Of a DNA stretch of 32,598 bases, positions 14,763-23,973 are shown one piece after another. Below the pieces are notes generated by a model. The model saw only the letters and a program-made list of their open reading frames with translations, made no database searches and was not told the DNA's origin. The number at the start of each line of letters is the position of its first letter. Position 1 is the first letter of the stretch. The position numbers and the translations under genes are program-made. The stretch covers positions 1 to 32,598 of the forward strand of contig JAFTYM010000020.1 in the NCBI GenBank assembly GCA_017461585.1, given 5' to 3'. Origin of the DNA: Oscillospiraceae bacterium. GTDB lineage: Bacteria > Bacillota > Clostridia > Oscillospirales > Oscillospiraceae.

Positions 14763-16010
14763 TCAATTGTTCCACAGGCTCTTTACTATCTTTTCAAGCT
14801 CTGCCTGTGATTTATCGTGTATGCTCTCAACAAGACGGATGCCCATATCCTGTGCGCGCTGTCTCAAGTGTTTTGAGAACGGGCTGTCAGGATCCAGAGC
14901 CTCTGCAACAAGTACCTTTTTAACATACTTTCCACCGAAGCGTGATGCCACAGTATTAAGCTTGTACAGCTCTTCCATCTCAATTCGTCCGTTCTTACAT
15001 GAGACGAAAACAGGAACCATGCCTTTCATCATAACTACGTCTACTTCATTTTCTGTGTTTGCCTCGTTGGGGTTTTCATTGAGTTCTCCGTCCCAATCGA
15101 TGTAAACACCGTTCATAACGTCGTTATATACGGGCGTTTCGCCGTCTTTTACCGCCAGCGCCGTCACAAAAATCTTCATTTCCAGCGCCAGCCCTGCTTT
15201 TGTAAGACAGCGCTTCATCTGCATATTCTTGTATCGGATCTTGATCGTCTGTCCGTCGTAGCTGTATTCTCTCAGAATGCCCGCATCATACAGACCTCTG
15301 ACAATAGCTCCGATAGACACAAATTTTCCGCCGCCGGACTCTACAATATTTTCAACTGCCGCAGCAGATGCAATGGTGGTAAGCACATCTTCACGGGGAT
15401 CTCTCACAGACTCTGCAGCAGCAAAAACAGCTATCTGTGTGTTCCACAGCCGTACATCCTTTTTGCAGATCTCCCATATAGCGTTGATTTCGTCATAAAA
15501 CTCATTATCAACATCCCAATAATAGGTTCCCTGAGGCTTGTCCTCTTCAGACAGCACAGAGCCGCCGTAAATATGTATGTTTTCCGCTACAGACAGCTCG
15601 GTAACTTCCTTTTCGATAGTTGTGCCGTCCATGTCACAATCAATTATCTTATTGTTTCTGATGTTGAATTTGTGCATCTGGAGCTTTTTGTCCTTATAGC
15701 GCTCATAGACAATTCCCGCAGCCACAAGGCTCAGCTCCTCACCGCCAGTAAGGCCGATGAAGCAATCGTCATACATCTCGATAACTCTTGTCAATTCCTC
15801 GACTATATCGCCAAGGCTGTTTCTGTTAATTGTTCTGCAGGTAAATTCCACATCGTGTCCGCGATTTTTAAGCATCTCTTTATAGATTTCCGCATATTTT
15901 CTCATGGTCTTGTACTTGTTTCCCAAAAGGACAACGCGATCGGGCACATTTGTCAGGCATGCGCAGATATTTTCTGTTGATGTTTCGTCAAAGAATTCAA
16001 TAAATGTCAT
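14763..16010 (-). CDS. CARF-nuclease protein, Card1/Can2-like (DUF1887 family)
   Basis: 415 residues. The N-terminal ~150 residues are a CARF-type Rossmann fold (DRVVLLGNKYKTMRKYAEIY; the ligand-loop-like CFIGLTGGEELSLVAAG at 83-99). A winged-helix-like linker lies at ~220-270. The C-terminal ~130 residues are a PD-(D/E)xK nuclease fold with NEVDVV (E322, D324) and VSCKNG (K339). The residue usually Glu before CK is Ser337, which may weaken or alter nuclease activity. Card1/Can2 proteins are nucleases activated by cyclic oligoadenylate in type III CRISPR immunity, but no CRISPR or cas gene is visible here. An activating signal could instead come from the TIR or other enzymes of the operon. 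A hairpin at 16034-16064 separates it from the lipoprotein gene. Confidence 0.85.
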   Translation of the reverse strand: MTFIEFFDETSTENICACLTNVPDRVVLLGNKYKTMRKYAEIYKEMLKNRGHDVEFTCRTINRNSLGDIVEELTRVIEMYDDCFIGLTGGEELSLVAAGIVYERYKDKKLQMHKFNIRNNKIIDCDMDGTTIEKEVTELSVAENIHIYGGSVLSEEDKPQGTYYWDVDNEFYDEINAIWEICKKDVRLWNTQIAVFAAAESVRDPREDVLTTIASAAAVENIVESGGGKFVSIGAIVRGLYDAGILREYSYDGQTIKIRYKNMQMKRCLTKAGLALEMKIFVTALAVKDGETPVYNDVMNGVYIDWDGELNENPNEANTENEVDVVMMKGMVPVFVSCKNGRIEMEELYKLNTVASRFGGKYVKKVLVAEALDPDSPFSKHLRQRAQDMGIRLVESIHDKSQAELEKIVKSLWNN

Positions 16011-16033
16011 GATCTCACCCTTTGCAATTCTGC

Positions 16034-16064
16034 ACTAAAAGGCGACCGCAGGTCGCCTTTTAGT
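16034..16064 (-). terminator. Intra-operon hairpin (possible partial terminator or processing site)
   Basis: A 14-bp perfect stem ACTAAAAGGCGACC/GGTCGCCTTTTAGT with a 3-base loop, in the gap between the lipoprotein and CARF-nuclease genes. The U-run sits inside the 3' arm and none follows the stem, so termination may be partial. Confidence 0.6.
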
Positions 16065-16067
16065 TGT

Positions 16068-16409
16068 TTATTTCTGTTTTTCAAATACGAGAGTTTCGCC
16101 GTCGGCTGTAAGCAGAAGGTTACCCTTTTCAAAGTCGTATGTGTACTCAACTTCTGTCTCAAGACCAAGTGTATTGACGGTGATGACAAGCTTGCCGTCC
16201 TCGGCTGTATATGTCATATCCACATCAATACCCAGAACAGTGGTCATTGTTCCTGTTCCGTCTTCGTTAAACACAAACTTATCCTCTGATACAACGCCTA
16301 ATACCGTATACTGTCTTGTCCATGTGCCCACAAGCTTTCCTGCTCCGCAGGATGTCAGAACACAGACGAGCATAAGGACAGCAAGTATAATTGAAACCGC
16401 TTTTTTCAT
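16068..16409 (-). CDS. Small secreted lipoprotein
   Basis: 113 residues. A lysine-led hydrophobic signal ends in the lipobox LTSC (C21), predicting cleavage and lipid anchoring to the outer face of the membrane. The mature part is a short beta-rich domain (KLVGTWTRQYTV, FVFNEDGTGTMTT, MTYTAEDGKLVITVN, LLLTADGETLVFEK) resembling the DUF5640-like/lipocalin-type lipoprotein domains common in gut Firmicutes. GGAGG lies upstream. It starts 15 bp after the very large upstream gene. Nothing in the sequence tells its partner; the topology suggests it works on the outside with the vWA or large membrane protein. Confidence 0.85.
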   Translation of the reverse strand: MKKAVSIILAVLMLVCVLTSCGAGKLVGTWTRQYTVLGVVSEDKFVFNEDGTGTMTTVLGIDVDMTYTAEDGKLVITVNTLGLETEVEYTYDFEKGNLLLTADGETLVFEKQK

Positions 16410-16424
16410 TTCATTTCCTCCGAC

Positions 16425-19400
16425 TTAAAATTTGAAATAAATTGTAATAACGCGCATAGTCTCATCGGGAGCATAGCGATAGCTGGTCTGGACTATCTTT
16501 TTGTTTGCCTTTGCCGCTTCTTTAATAACGGCATAGCAATCCGTACTGTCGCGGCACAGCTTATCAAAAGCCTCACGGTAAACCGCATCTCCCGTGCACT
16601 TGATGCTGAATTCCTCAGCTCCGCGCTTTGCAGCAAGGACAGCTATCTCCTTGATTTTCTTGATATCATAGCTGTCAATAACTGCGTTGTTGTGATAGTG
16701 ATAGTTGCACTTTGTGGCGGTGCAGACAGGCATTTCTGTGGGACACCAGTTGAAAATTCTTGTTCTCAGCATTTCCTCTGTTGTTACGCAGAAATAGTTA
16801 TAGCTCATTTCATTTCTCTTGACAGCCTGAATGGTGTTGGAGAAATCATCCCATGTTGCATCGAGATAGTAATACTCTCCGTCAGCCTTCAGGATATTCC
16901 ATGCGTGAGCTGTAACCTCGCCGTTTTCATCTTTCTTGAGCATGTCGCCTACACAGTAGCCGCACTCAATGCCGTATTTCTGCAGCAGGAACTGAACAGC
17001 CTTTGCATAGCCTGCGCAAACGGCTTTTTTGTTGATAAACACACCGCAAATGGTTCTGAGCCAGTCATGTTCCGTCTCTCCGATACCTGTTTTCTCCTGT
17101 CTTTCAAGGGCGATTGTATCGTAGTCGATGACTTTAATGATATTTGTGTGAACGCGAAGAGCCACATCATATGCGCTCATACTATCTGTGATACCCTCGG
17201 TAAACTGAGGCAGCGCAGCATCTATCTTTGCCATAAGCTGCTGTTTTTCCGCCTCGTCCATGCAGTAGATGAGGTTTACTTTGCTTCCCTGCATGGAGAA
17301 GTTTTTGTACTGGAACAGCTCAGGTCTGTCATAGCTTATAGCACGGGACACAGCCTGTACATCGTCAAAAGATGCAAAGCCTGCGTCAAAAGACACCTCA
17401 TACTTTTCGATAGCCTCACACATGCGTGTATATGTAGACTTCTGAGGCTCGGGCAGTCTTTCATAGAAGAACCGTACTGTCTCGCCGCCGGTCTCTCGGT
17501 CCGGCTTGTCGGGAATATAATCGTCACCGAGATCCAGCTTTCTGGGCGTATCGTCGAAATCATCGCTGCTGCCGCCGCCCTGGTTTTCAAGGACATAGCG
17601 GAAGGGATTATTTCTGAACTGAGGATTTTTAAGAAGCTCACGAACGAGCTTTCTGTATCCTGTTCCGGAAACAAGATTATTGCTCTCATAATAACCGACG
17701 CGCTTTTCAGCAAGGGCGTCCATTCCCAAAAATCGCAGGTACTGGACCGCAACAAGTGCAATATGTCCTTCCGCCAGCTCTTCGGGAAGATTCGGCACAT
17801 GCTTAAGCTGCCATGTATGCGTCAGCTGTCTTACAAGAAGTTCGGAAATTCCCGCTGCGGGGATATCTCTTTCAACATGAGCCTTTTTCTTATCGGGATC
17901 GATATAGCCCTTAAGCGCCACATCTCCGCCTCGTCTTAAGATCTTGCTGTCTGCTTTTATCGTATTGAGTATCTTTACGGTAGACTCAAAGCAGATCTCA
18001 TAATCCTCTTCCACGGTGATGCCGTAAGTGTTTTCAAGGAACAGCTTTGCGTTGTTAAGATGGTTTTTCAGCGCACGCTTGTTATTGCCCACTATCTGCT
18101 GTGCATATTCGCGGCACATCATGCGGCCGTCATCCAGCTGGACGATATTCTCGCCCTTTACAAATCTCTTGCCGCAGAAATCACAAACTGTGTACTCAAC
18201 AAGCTCTTCAAGGTCAACATAGTTAAGCTCGTACTTATCATCACCGAGAACTTTTGCAAGGCCATGCATTGCCTTAAAGTCAAAGCACGCAGGCTCACCC
18301 TCTCCGCCGAAGTGGAGGTAGTTCTTCTTGATAGTTATCTTTGAGTCATCAAATGTATTGTACCAGTCAAGATACTCAAGAACAGGCGCAAACAGCTGAT
18401 GCAGAGGATCGTCTCCGGAGGATGTGAGCGTCGAGATAACGCCGAGATCTGTGCTGCAATCTTCAATTATGAGAAGCTCGATCTCATTTTCCTGCTCACG
18501 TTTTCCTGTGAGAGTGATCTGCGGATAGAGGTTTATAATATCGCTGCAGCCCGTCTCATCGCCAAGGGCCTTGTTTTTAAGCACAGGCACAACTGCAAGA
18601 CACTCTGACACATAGGGGAACATGGATTTCAGTATCTCGCCTACCATAACAGATGCCAAAAACGCTGTCTTATCCGCATTTTCGCCAAAGCTGCCGCCGA
18701 TGCGTATGGACAGGACGGATGCGCCGTTATTATCCACATAACCGCCGTGCTTTATGACCTGCTCGGATGTAAATGTGGGGTTTTTCAAAGCGCCGTATCT
18801 GCGGTAACAGGAAATCGCATATACCTGATCTTTAATGCTGATATATTTATTTGTCTTGGGGTTACAGTCCAGAGTGTGCGGATCCACAACATAGTAGCCG
18901 TCTGTCACGACTTCCATAGGTGCCTTATACGCCGCAATAGTGACCTCGTTTACGGTTACACCTTCGAAGCCGCGGTTAAGCTGCACTCTCTTAACAGGAG
19001 ACAGCATCTGAATGCTTTCAGGAGCATCATCCACAACGTATCTGCGCGTCTGGATGTATTCGTACGCTTCATCGTTTTTGCCGCCCGTGGCAAGCTTTGC
19101 ATGGATAACGCCGTTTGCGGCATCAATAGCGCTGATGTGGTACAGGTCACCGTTATACAGCAGGTTCTGTTCGGGGATATACTTCTGTGTAAGGCGTTCT
19201 TTTGCAAGGGGCAGCGCATAAATTCTGTTGCCGTGGTAAATGCGGACAAGATTGCGTCCCTCAAGGAGATCGTAAAGCTTGCCCTGTTTACGCAGGTGTA
19301 TTCTGTTTTCCAGCTTATAGATGCCGTTTTCGTCAAAATCGCGCTCTGTGGAGTATTCAAAGTAGGAATAGAACAGGCTGCTGTCTGTTCCGTTTATGCC

Positions 19401-21620
19401 GAAGTACTTTAAAAGTGCGACCATAACAGCGTTTGCGTTTCCGCCTGCCGCAACAGCTGCAAGCTCAGGATCTCCGCCTGCGATGATAAACAGCTCCTCC
19501 TCGGAAATACCGCCGGAGTTTGCCTTTACCAGAATTCTCAGCGCTACGTCACGGCTTAAGCCCTCACGCATGGGGATTCTGATTATCTGTCTGCCCTGCC
19601 ACAGGTCTGCAATGTTTGCAGCATAGAAGTCTCTCAACATGTAGGGACGAGAGATAATATTTATAAGTGTGGGCTTATCGCCGGCAAGACGCGCATAGCG
19701 TCTTATTGCATCGGGCAGATTGTTTAAGGGATCAAAGGCAATGATCGCAGAATACTTATCGGGATTGTAAAAGTATTTGTTGACCCTTATATTGTCCTTG
19801 GTCAGAGCAAAGGGAAGCTTTGCGCTGTTGGACACGGCAGACTCTATCATGTTGTTATAGGGCAGCGCGTTATTGGGGAACACGGAGATATGCGAGACGC
19901 CCTTTGAGCGGCAGAGCATTATCATGTTCATGATAAGACCGAGCTCTTCGTCTGTATGTACAAACTGAGCTATCTTGGACTTGCCCTCATCGTCTTTTAC
20001 ACCCTCGTGGTTATAACAGCTGATGATAGTGTCAGGTGTTATCTGCATACAGTCTGTTGTCTCAAAATCAACAGAGAGCAGATTTTTCAGAACCTTGTCA
20101 AGTCCGGGTATCATGCTGTCATCAAAGCAGACATACTTGATGGGTCTGAAGATAAATCTTGATTTGAAGCCGATATTTCGTCCGCTGTTTTTTGCTATTA
20201 CAGCATTTGTCTTTGCAATATGCTGGAAACGTGTGTTCATCAGGGACATAAGGGGTGCATGAAGAGTCAGCGTCTCAACCGTGTCAACAAAGACAATGGT
20301 GTTGATTTGCTGGATAAATTCCTTATGCTTCATCTCAAAATCAGAAGAGCAGATATAGTCAGGTGTTGTAATGAGCACGCTGTGATCATCAATGGAGGAT
20401 TTTTCCGCACCTGTTTTTGTACTGCTGACCTTGAGAATTCCCCAAATGGGAGAGTCGTAATCGTTCACTTTTGCTCCGACGCCTTTGCAGTAAAGGCTGG
20501 AGATATTGGAAAGACCTTCGTATATATAATCATAAGTGGCTTCTATCTGCTCGTCACCGTTGCAGACAAAGACGATGTTCTCACCACGAGCCAGAATCAT
20601 GCTTATATATCTGATAAAGTACATTCCGAATTCAGAGAAGAAGCCGCCCTCGATAACAAGGTTCTTCTCCTTTGAAAGCTGATCCAGACAGTTTATAAAC
20701 AGCGCTTTCTGAAGCTTGGGATTGCGCGAATCCTTCTCCATCGCCTGTCCGACCAGCACCGCCGCAGAGTCGCTCTCTGCTGCGATATCCATTGCCGTAT
20801 CCTTTTCGGGCATTTCGATATTGCAGAGATATCTGTCTGAATAATATTTTCTGCACTCTTTGTCAATCGCCGCAATATCAACGGACAGTTCGGTTGTATT
20901 TCCGAGGTTGTCATTCAAAACTTCGGGGCACTCTTTTTCCACAAGCTCAATTCCCGCCAGGAAGAAATACATATCCCAAAGCACTAAAAGTGTGATTACG
21001 GGATAGATGTAGCCTGCGCCATGGAAGTCCAGAAGGAAATCGTAGGGGATCCAGCTCGCATCGGAAAGGGCAGGTATCTGGAAGAAAATGAATGTGAGGA
21101 TATAAAGTGCAGAGAGCAGCAGGTTGAAGTGTTTGAGAATGCGTCCCACGAGGAACCATGTCTCATTGTGGAAAAAGCGAATAACAGCTCTCTCCGCCTT
21201 CTGCTTCCAGTTAAATTCACCGTCTTTCTTTGCGGGCATGACAAGATTTTTCTTTTTAAGCCCTGCACGAACAAGCTTCTGCAGCAGCAGGTAGAGAAAA
21301 CCTATAGCTGCGTTTATAAGAATTGTAGTGAATACGGTGATGTAATACTGTGTGCGTGTGGAAATGGCGATTTTCGAAGCAAGCCATTGCACTATTCTCC
21401 ATGAGGCTATCCATTGATAGAGATCCTCCAGCAGCGAAAGTGCCACCGTTGCCGCAATGGCATAGACCACGCAGTAGACTAAAACTCGAAAATATTTGTA
21501 GCTTATTCCTTTTTTCTTATCCTTTTTGCGGGCAGACCAGTTTAAAAGGAACGGCAGCACCGCAAGGAACACAGAGGCAAGCAGCACAAGTATTTTCAAC
21601 AGCATTTTTAAAAATTCCAT
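16425..21620 (-). CDS. Giant membrane protein: degenerate helicase-like, LIM/DA1-like and transglutaminase-like domains
   Basis: 1731 residues. Residues 1-~225 hold about five membrane helices. Residues ~300-680 resemble a SF2 helicase with lost motifs: no Walker A lysine at EGGFFSEFGMYF, ITTPD at 417-421, FVDTVE at 444-449 in place of DExH, and a second lobe ending with RRYARLAGDKPTLINI. A treble-clef/LIM-like zinc knuckle follows (C1146-x2-C1149, C1169, with Tyr at the expected fourth position), then a DA1-like region (RQLTHTWQLKHVPNLPEELAEG) whose HExxH-type motif is degraded. Residues ~1475-1600 are a transglutaminase-like/papain-fold domain with an intact C1535-H1572-D1587 triad (AVCAGYA, AHAWN, LDATWDD). 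The last domain could crosslink, deamidate or cleave proteins. The rest may be scaffolding. AGGAGG precedes the start, 16 bp after the previous gene. Confidence 0.8.
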   Translation of the reverse strand: MEFLKMLLKILVLLASVFLAVLPFLLNWSARKKDKKKGISYKYFRVLVYCVVYAIAATVALSLLEDLYQWIASWRIVQWLASKIAISTRTQYYITVFTTILINAAIGFLYLLLQKLVRAGLKKKNLVMPAKKDGEFNWKQKAERAVIRFFHNETWFLVGRILKHFNLLLSALYILTFIFFQIPALSDASWIPYDFLLDFHGAGYIYPVITLLVLWDMYFFLAGIELVEKECPEVLNDNLGNTTELSVDIAAIDKECRKYYSDRYLCNIEMPEKDTAMDIAAESDSAAVLVGQAMEKDSRNPKLQKALFINCLDQLSKEKNLVIEGGFFSEFGMYFIRYISMILARGENIVFVCNGDEQIEATYDYIYEGLSNISSLYCKGVGAKVNDYDSPIWGILKVSSTKTGAEKSSIDDHSVLITTPDYICSSDFEMKHKEFIQQINTIVFVDTVETLTLHAPLMSLMNTRFQHIAKTNAVIAKNSGRNIGFKSRFIFRPIKYVCFDDSMIPGLDKVLKNLLSVDFETTDCMQITPDTIISCYNHEGVKDDEGKSKIAQFVHTDEELGLIMNMIMLCRSKGVSHISVFPNNALPYNNMIESAVSNSAKLPFALTKDNIRVNKYFYNPDKYSAIIAFDPLNNLPDAIRRYARLAGDKPTLINIISRPYMLRDFYAANIADLWQGRQIIRIPMREGLSRDVALRILVKANSGGISEEELFIIAGGDPELAAVAAGGNANAVMVALLKYFGINGTDSSLFYSYFEYSTERDFDENGIYKLENRIHLRKQGKLYDLLEGRNLVRIYHGNRIYALPLAKERLTQKYIPEQNLLYNGDLYHISAIDAANGVIHAKLATGGKNDEAYEYIQTRRYVVDDAPESIQMLSPVKRVQLNRGFEGVTVNEVTIAAYKAPMEVVTDGYYVVDPHTLDCNPKTNKYISIKDQVYAISCYRRYGALKNPTFTSEQVIKHGGYVDNNGASVLSIRIGGSFGENADKTAFLASVMVGEILKSMFPYVSECLAVVPVLKNKALGDETGCSDIINLYPQITLTGKREQENEIELLIIEDCSTDLGVISTLTSSGDDPLHQLFAPVLEYLDWYNTFDDSKITIKKNYLHFGGEGEPACFDFKAMHGLAKVLGDDKYELNYVDLEELVEYTVCDFCGKRFVKGENIVQLDDGRMMCREYAQQIVGNNKRALKNHLNNAKLFLENTYGITVEEDYEICFESTVKILNTIKADSKILRRGGDVALKGYIDPDKKKAHVERDIPAAGISELLVRQLTHTWQLKHVPNLPEELAEGHIALVAVQYLRFLGMDALAEKRVGYYESNNLVSGTGYRKLVRELLKNPQFRNNPFRYVLENQGGGSSDDFDDTPRKLDLGDDYIPDKPDRETGGETVRFFYERLPEPQKSTYTRMCEAIEKYEVSFDAGFASFDDVQAVSRAISYDRPELFQYKNFSMQGSKVNLIYCMDEAEKQQLMAKIDAALPQFTEGITDSMSAYDVALRVHTNIIKVIDYDTIALERQEKTGIGETEHDWLRTICGVFINKKAVCAGYAKAVQFLLQKYGIECGYCVGDMLKKDENGEVTAHAWNILKADGEYYYLDATWDDFSNTIQAVKRNEMSYNYFCVTTEEMLRTRIFNWCPTEMPVCTATKCNYHYHNNAVIDSYDIKKIKEIAVLAAKRGAEEFSIKCTGDAVYREAFDKLCRDSTDCYAVIKEAAKANKKIVQTSYRYAPDETMRVITIYFKF

Positions 21621-21636
21621 GCTCTAACCTCCTTTG

Positions 21637-23907
21637 TTAATTCTCGTAAAGTGTATTCAGCTCTTCGCCAGTGATAATAGAGTAGAACGCACGGTTTCTG
21701 TCTCCGCTGCAGAAAGCGGAACCAAAATCGATTTCCTTGGGATCTACCTCAACCGTGGAGCCGCGAAGATCGCTGCTGCACTGAAGATCCTCAAGGATAT
21801 TTCCGATAGCTCCAGCGTAAGCCTTCTGCTTAAATGCATGGTGCTCCAGCTTTGCTCTGGCGATCTCGCAGCAGTCCCTGTAAAACTCCACATCTGTAAC
21901 ATACTCATACATCCAGCGAAGCTGAGGGATGCAGGACGAGAGCATCTTATCGTACTTTTGTGTTGCATCATCGTTTTCAGCTAAAATCTGCTGAGATCTG
22001 TCTTTAAATTCTTTCCATACCTTAAGATATTTTCTCTTCTGCAGTTCCCGCAGTATGAAATACACCAACGTAAGAAGTCCCAGCGGTATCAGGACGGAGA
22101 AAACGGTGGTAAGTACGGAAGTGAGATCGTCAAACAGAGCGTCCCATTGCAGGACAAAGTAGGGTGTGTATAAAACAAGTACAGCACCTAAAAGCACAAA
22201 GAATATTATCTTAATTCTTCTGAGACTCTCTGTAATCTCATCCACCTTGTTTATGAGCCAGTTACAGGGCTCTTCAACATCTGTGAGTGATACTGCACGG
22301 CTGGCGTAAAACTCAAAATAATCACGCTGAGCATTTGAATAGCCGTTAACCGCAGCATCATGTGCTACCTTGCTTGATCTCTCCTCGGGAACTCTTGTCT
22401 CAGAGTAGTTTATAACAGCAGGTACCGGATCGTAATCTACCTCAGGTATGCTGATGTCACGCTTTTTCAAAAGCGCAGGATCATTATCTGCAGATCTTCC
22501 GGCATAGTTTGATAGCACCTGAGACACGTGGGCTTTAAGAGCATCAAGATACTTGAGATGCACAAGTCTCAGCTCCTGTGCCTTCTGTTTATATTCTTCA
22601 GGCTTGGTCGTCTTTCTGGGAATAAAGCTCAGAACGGACTCGCCTGATGTTTTTTCACTTTTAGCGGGGTCAAAAAGCGTATAGCCGTTTAAGAAAACAG
22701 AGGAATCAACTCTCTGGATACGGCTCTCTTTACGCACGCGCTTGTCTTTTTTCTTCTTTTTCTTTTTCTCGTCGTCCTTCTTCTCTTCCTCAACATTTAC
22801 AAGGACAGCCTTTGTGAGGGGATTACCAAACTCATCAAGGCCAAATCTCTCGCTGTCAAGGCTGTAAAGGGTAGGCGCAAGACCCACATCGGAATACTTT
22901 TGGCTCATGTCTTCGGTGACACGATAAGCCTTGTTAAAAATTCTCAGCTTTTTTTGAAGAAGTTCTGTTACGGCAGCCCAGTTGATAGGTCTGAATCTTC
23001 TGCCTACCTGCTCATCAAAGGCATCAGCCTTAACCGTAACGCTCTTTTCTCTTATGCATTGAAGCAGGAACAGGTCAAGCTCTACAACGCGTTTTGCGCG
23101 CATTTCGCCCGTCTGCGCCTCTGCATATCTGTTGGTTATGAAAGAGGTTATATGTACCTCTCTTTTGTCAAGTTCCTCGTGCTTTACGACCTTGTCGTAA
23201 AACGCATCAACATATTTTTCTATCTCAATGGAATCAATAACGTGAATCGAATTATGGCAAAGCTCTTCATAGAGGACATTTATCTCGTCCTCGTAGGTAC
23301 TCATAAGATCCTTTACCAGCATTTCACGGACATTTGCCGTAAATCCGTCGGCAATAGTCTGCATTACCGCTTCCTCTGTAAGCTCCGCCTTATTTTCAGC
23401 GCGCTTTATCCCTTCTGCAAGGGAGACAAGGCTGCTCTCCTCGGGCATGCCCATCATATCCCACACATATTTGCGCAGAAGTCCCTTGTCCGCGGTATCG
23501 TTAGGTTCTTTGTTCTCTTCAAAAATAACAAGAACAGAGTTTGCTTTTCTGCCCACCGCTTCCAGTTCAGACACGAGAGTGTCACGGATATAGTGGCGCA
23601 GCAGCATGTGCATGACCTGGGTGCACGCACTTCTCGCTCTGTGCTCATCAAGAGACAGAGACGCATACTGACGGAAGGCAATCATATCCACATAGAGAAT
23701 GAGATTAAAATTGTTGGTAACATCCTGATAGCTGTCGATTATCTCACCCATACTGCGTATACAGCCTTTAAAGCCGCTTTCCGGATCCATCCATTGGTCC
23801 AAGGGGCAATCTAAGGTGATGAGATCGCGCACTTCTCTCGGAATGTCAAATACCTCATCAAAAATATTCAGTTCCTGTTTGGATGTATTTATAAAAAATG
23901 TGTGCAT
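21637..23907 (-). CDS. Uncharacterised two-TM protein between tubulin-like and giant membrane genes
   Basis: 756 residues from the ATG at 23907, which has AGGAAGGTG upstream; an extension to 23973 is possible but has no good site and would read through the hairpin. I do not recognise the family. A charged, largely helical N-terminal part (1-~560) includes a lysine/glutamate-rich low-complexity stretch near residues 395-415. Two membrane helices follow at about 566-586 and 598-619. The C-terminus is a ~135-residue cytoplasmic helical tail. Both long ends are probably cytoplasmic. Its position directly after the tubulin-like gene and before the giant membrane protein suggests an adaptor anchoring a tubulin-like assembly to the membrane, which is inference only. 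Confidence 0.75.
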   Translation of the reverse strand: MHTFFINTSKQELNIFDEVFDIPREVRDLITLDCPLDQWMDPESGFKGCIRSMGEIIDSYQDVTNNFNLILYVDMIAFRQYASLSLDEHRARSACTQVMHMLLRHYIRDTLVSELEAVGRKANSVLVIFEENKEPNDTADKGLLRKYVWDMMGMPEESSLVSLAEGIKRAENKAELTEEAVMQTIADGFTANVREMLVKDLMSTYEDEINVLYEELCHNSIHVIDSIEIEKYVDAFYDKVVKHEELDKREVHITSFITNRYAEAQTGEMRAKRVVELDLFLLQCIREKSVTVKADAFDEQVGRRFRPINWAAVTELLQKKLRIFNKAYRVTEDMSQKYSDVGLAPTLYSLDSERFGLDEFGNPLTKAVLVNVEEEKKDDEKKKKKKKDKRVRKESRIQRVDSSVFLNGYTLFDPAKSEKTSGESVLSFIPRKTTKPEEYKQKAQELRLVHLKYLDALKAHVSQVLSNYAGRSADNDPALLKKRDISIPEVDYDPVPAVINYSETRVPEERSSKVAHDAAVNGYSNAQRDYFEFYASRAVSLTDVEEPCNWLINKVDEITESLRRIKIIFFVLLGAVLVLYTPYFVLQWDALFDDLTSVLTTVFSVLIPLGLLTLVYFILRELQKRKYLKVWKEFKDRSQQILAENDDATQKYDKMLSSCIPQLRWMYEYVTDVEFYRDCCEIARAKLEHHAFKQKAYAGAIGNILEDLQCSSDLRGSTVEVDPKEIDFGSAFCSGDRNRAFYSIITGEELNTLYEN

Positions 23908-23928
23908 AATGACACCTTCCTTACGGTC

Positions 23929-23962
23929 CGCCGGGCAGAGAGCTTTCACCCTCTGTCCGGCG
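23929..23962 (-). other. Intra-operon hairpin after the tubulin-like gene
   Basis: A 12-bp stem with one G-T pair (CGCCGGGCAGAG at 23929-23940 with CTCTGTCCGGCG at 23951-23962) in the 66-bp gap. No T-run follows on the minus strand, so it looks more like an RNA-stability or processing element than a terminator. Confidence 0.6.
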
Positions 23963-23973
23963 CTATTTCGCAA

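Noticed and set aside
14763-16010. Possible CRISPR locus because of the CARF nuclease
   Set aside because: No regularly spaced direct repeats and no cas genes were found anywhere in the window.
16692-17939. A 415-codon plus-strand open frame
   Set aside because: It is antisense to the transglutaminase-like part of the giant protein, whose catalytic triad and domain matches are clear. No start signals are present.
22735-22800. The A/T-rich low-complexity tract as a frameshift or slippage site
   Set aside because: It simply encodes a lysine/glutamate-rich linker. The frame stays open on both sides and no alternative frame continues as a credible protein.
23908-23973. N-terminal extension of the two-TM protein to 23973
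   Set aside because: The extension is encoded by the hairpin region between genes, lacks a good ribosome binding site, and the ATG at 23907 has AGGAAGG upstream.
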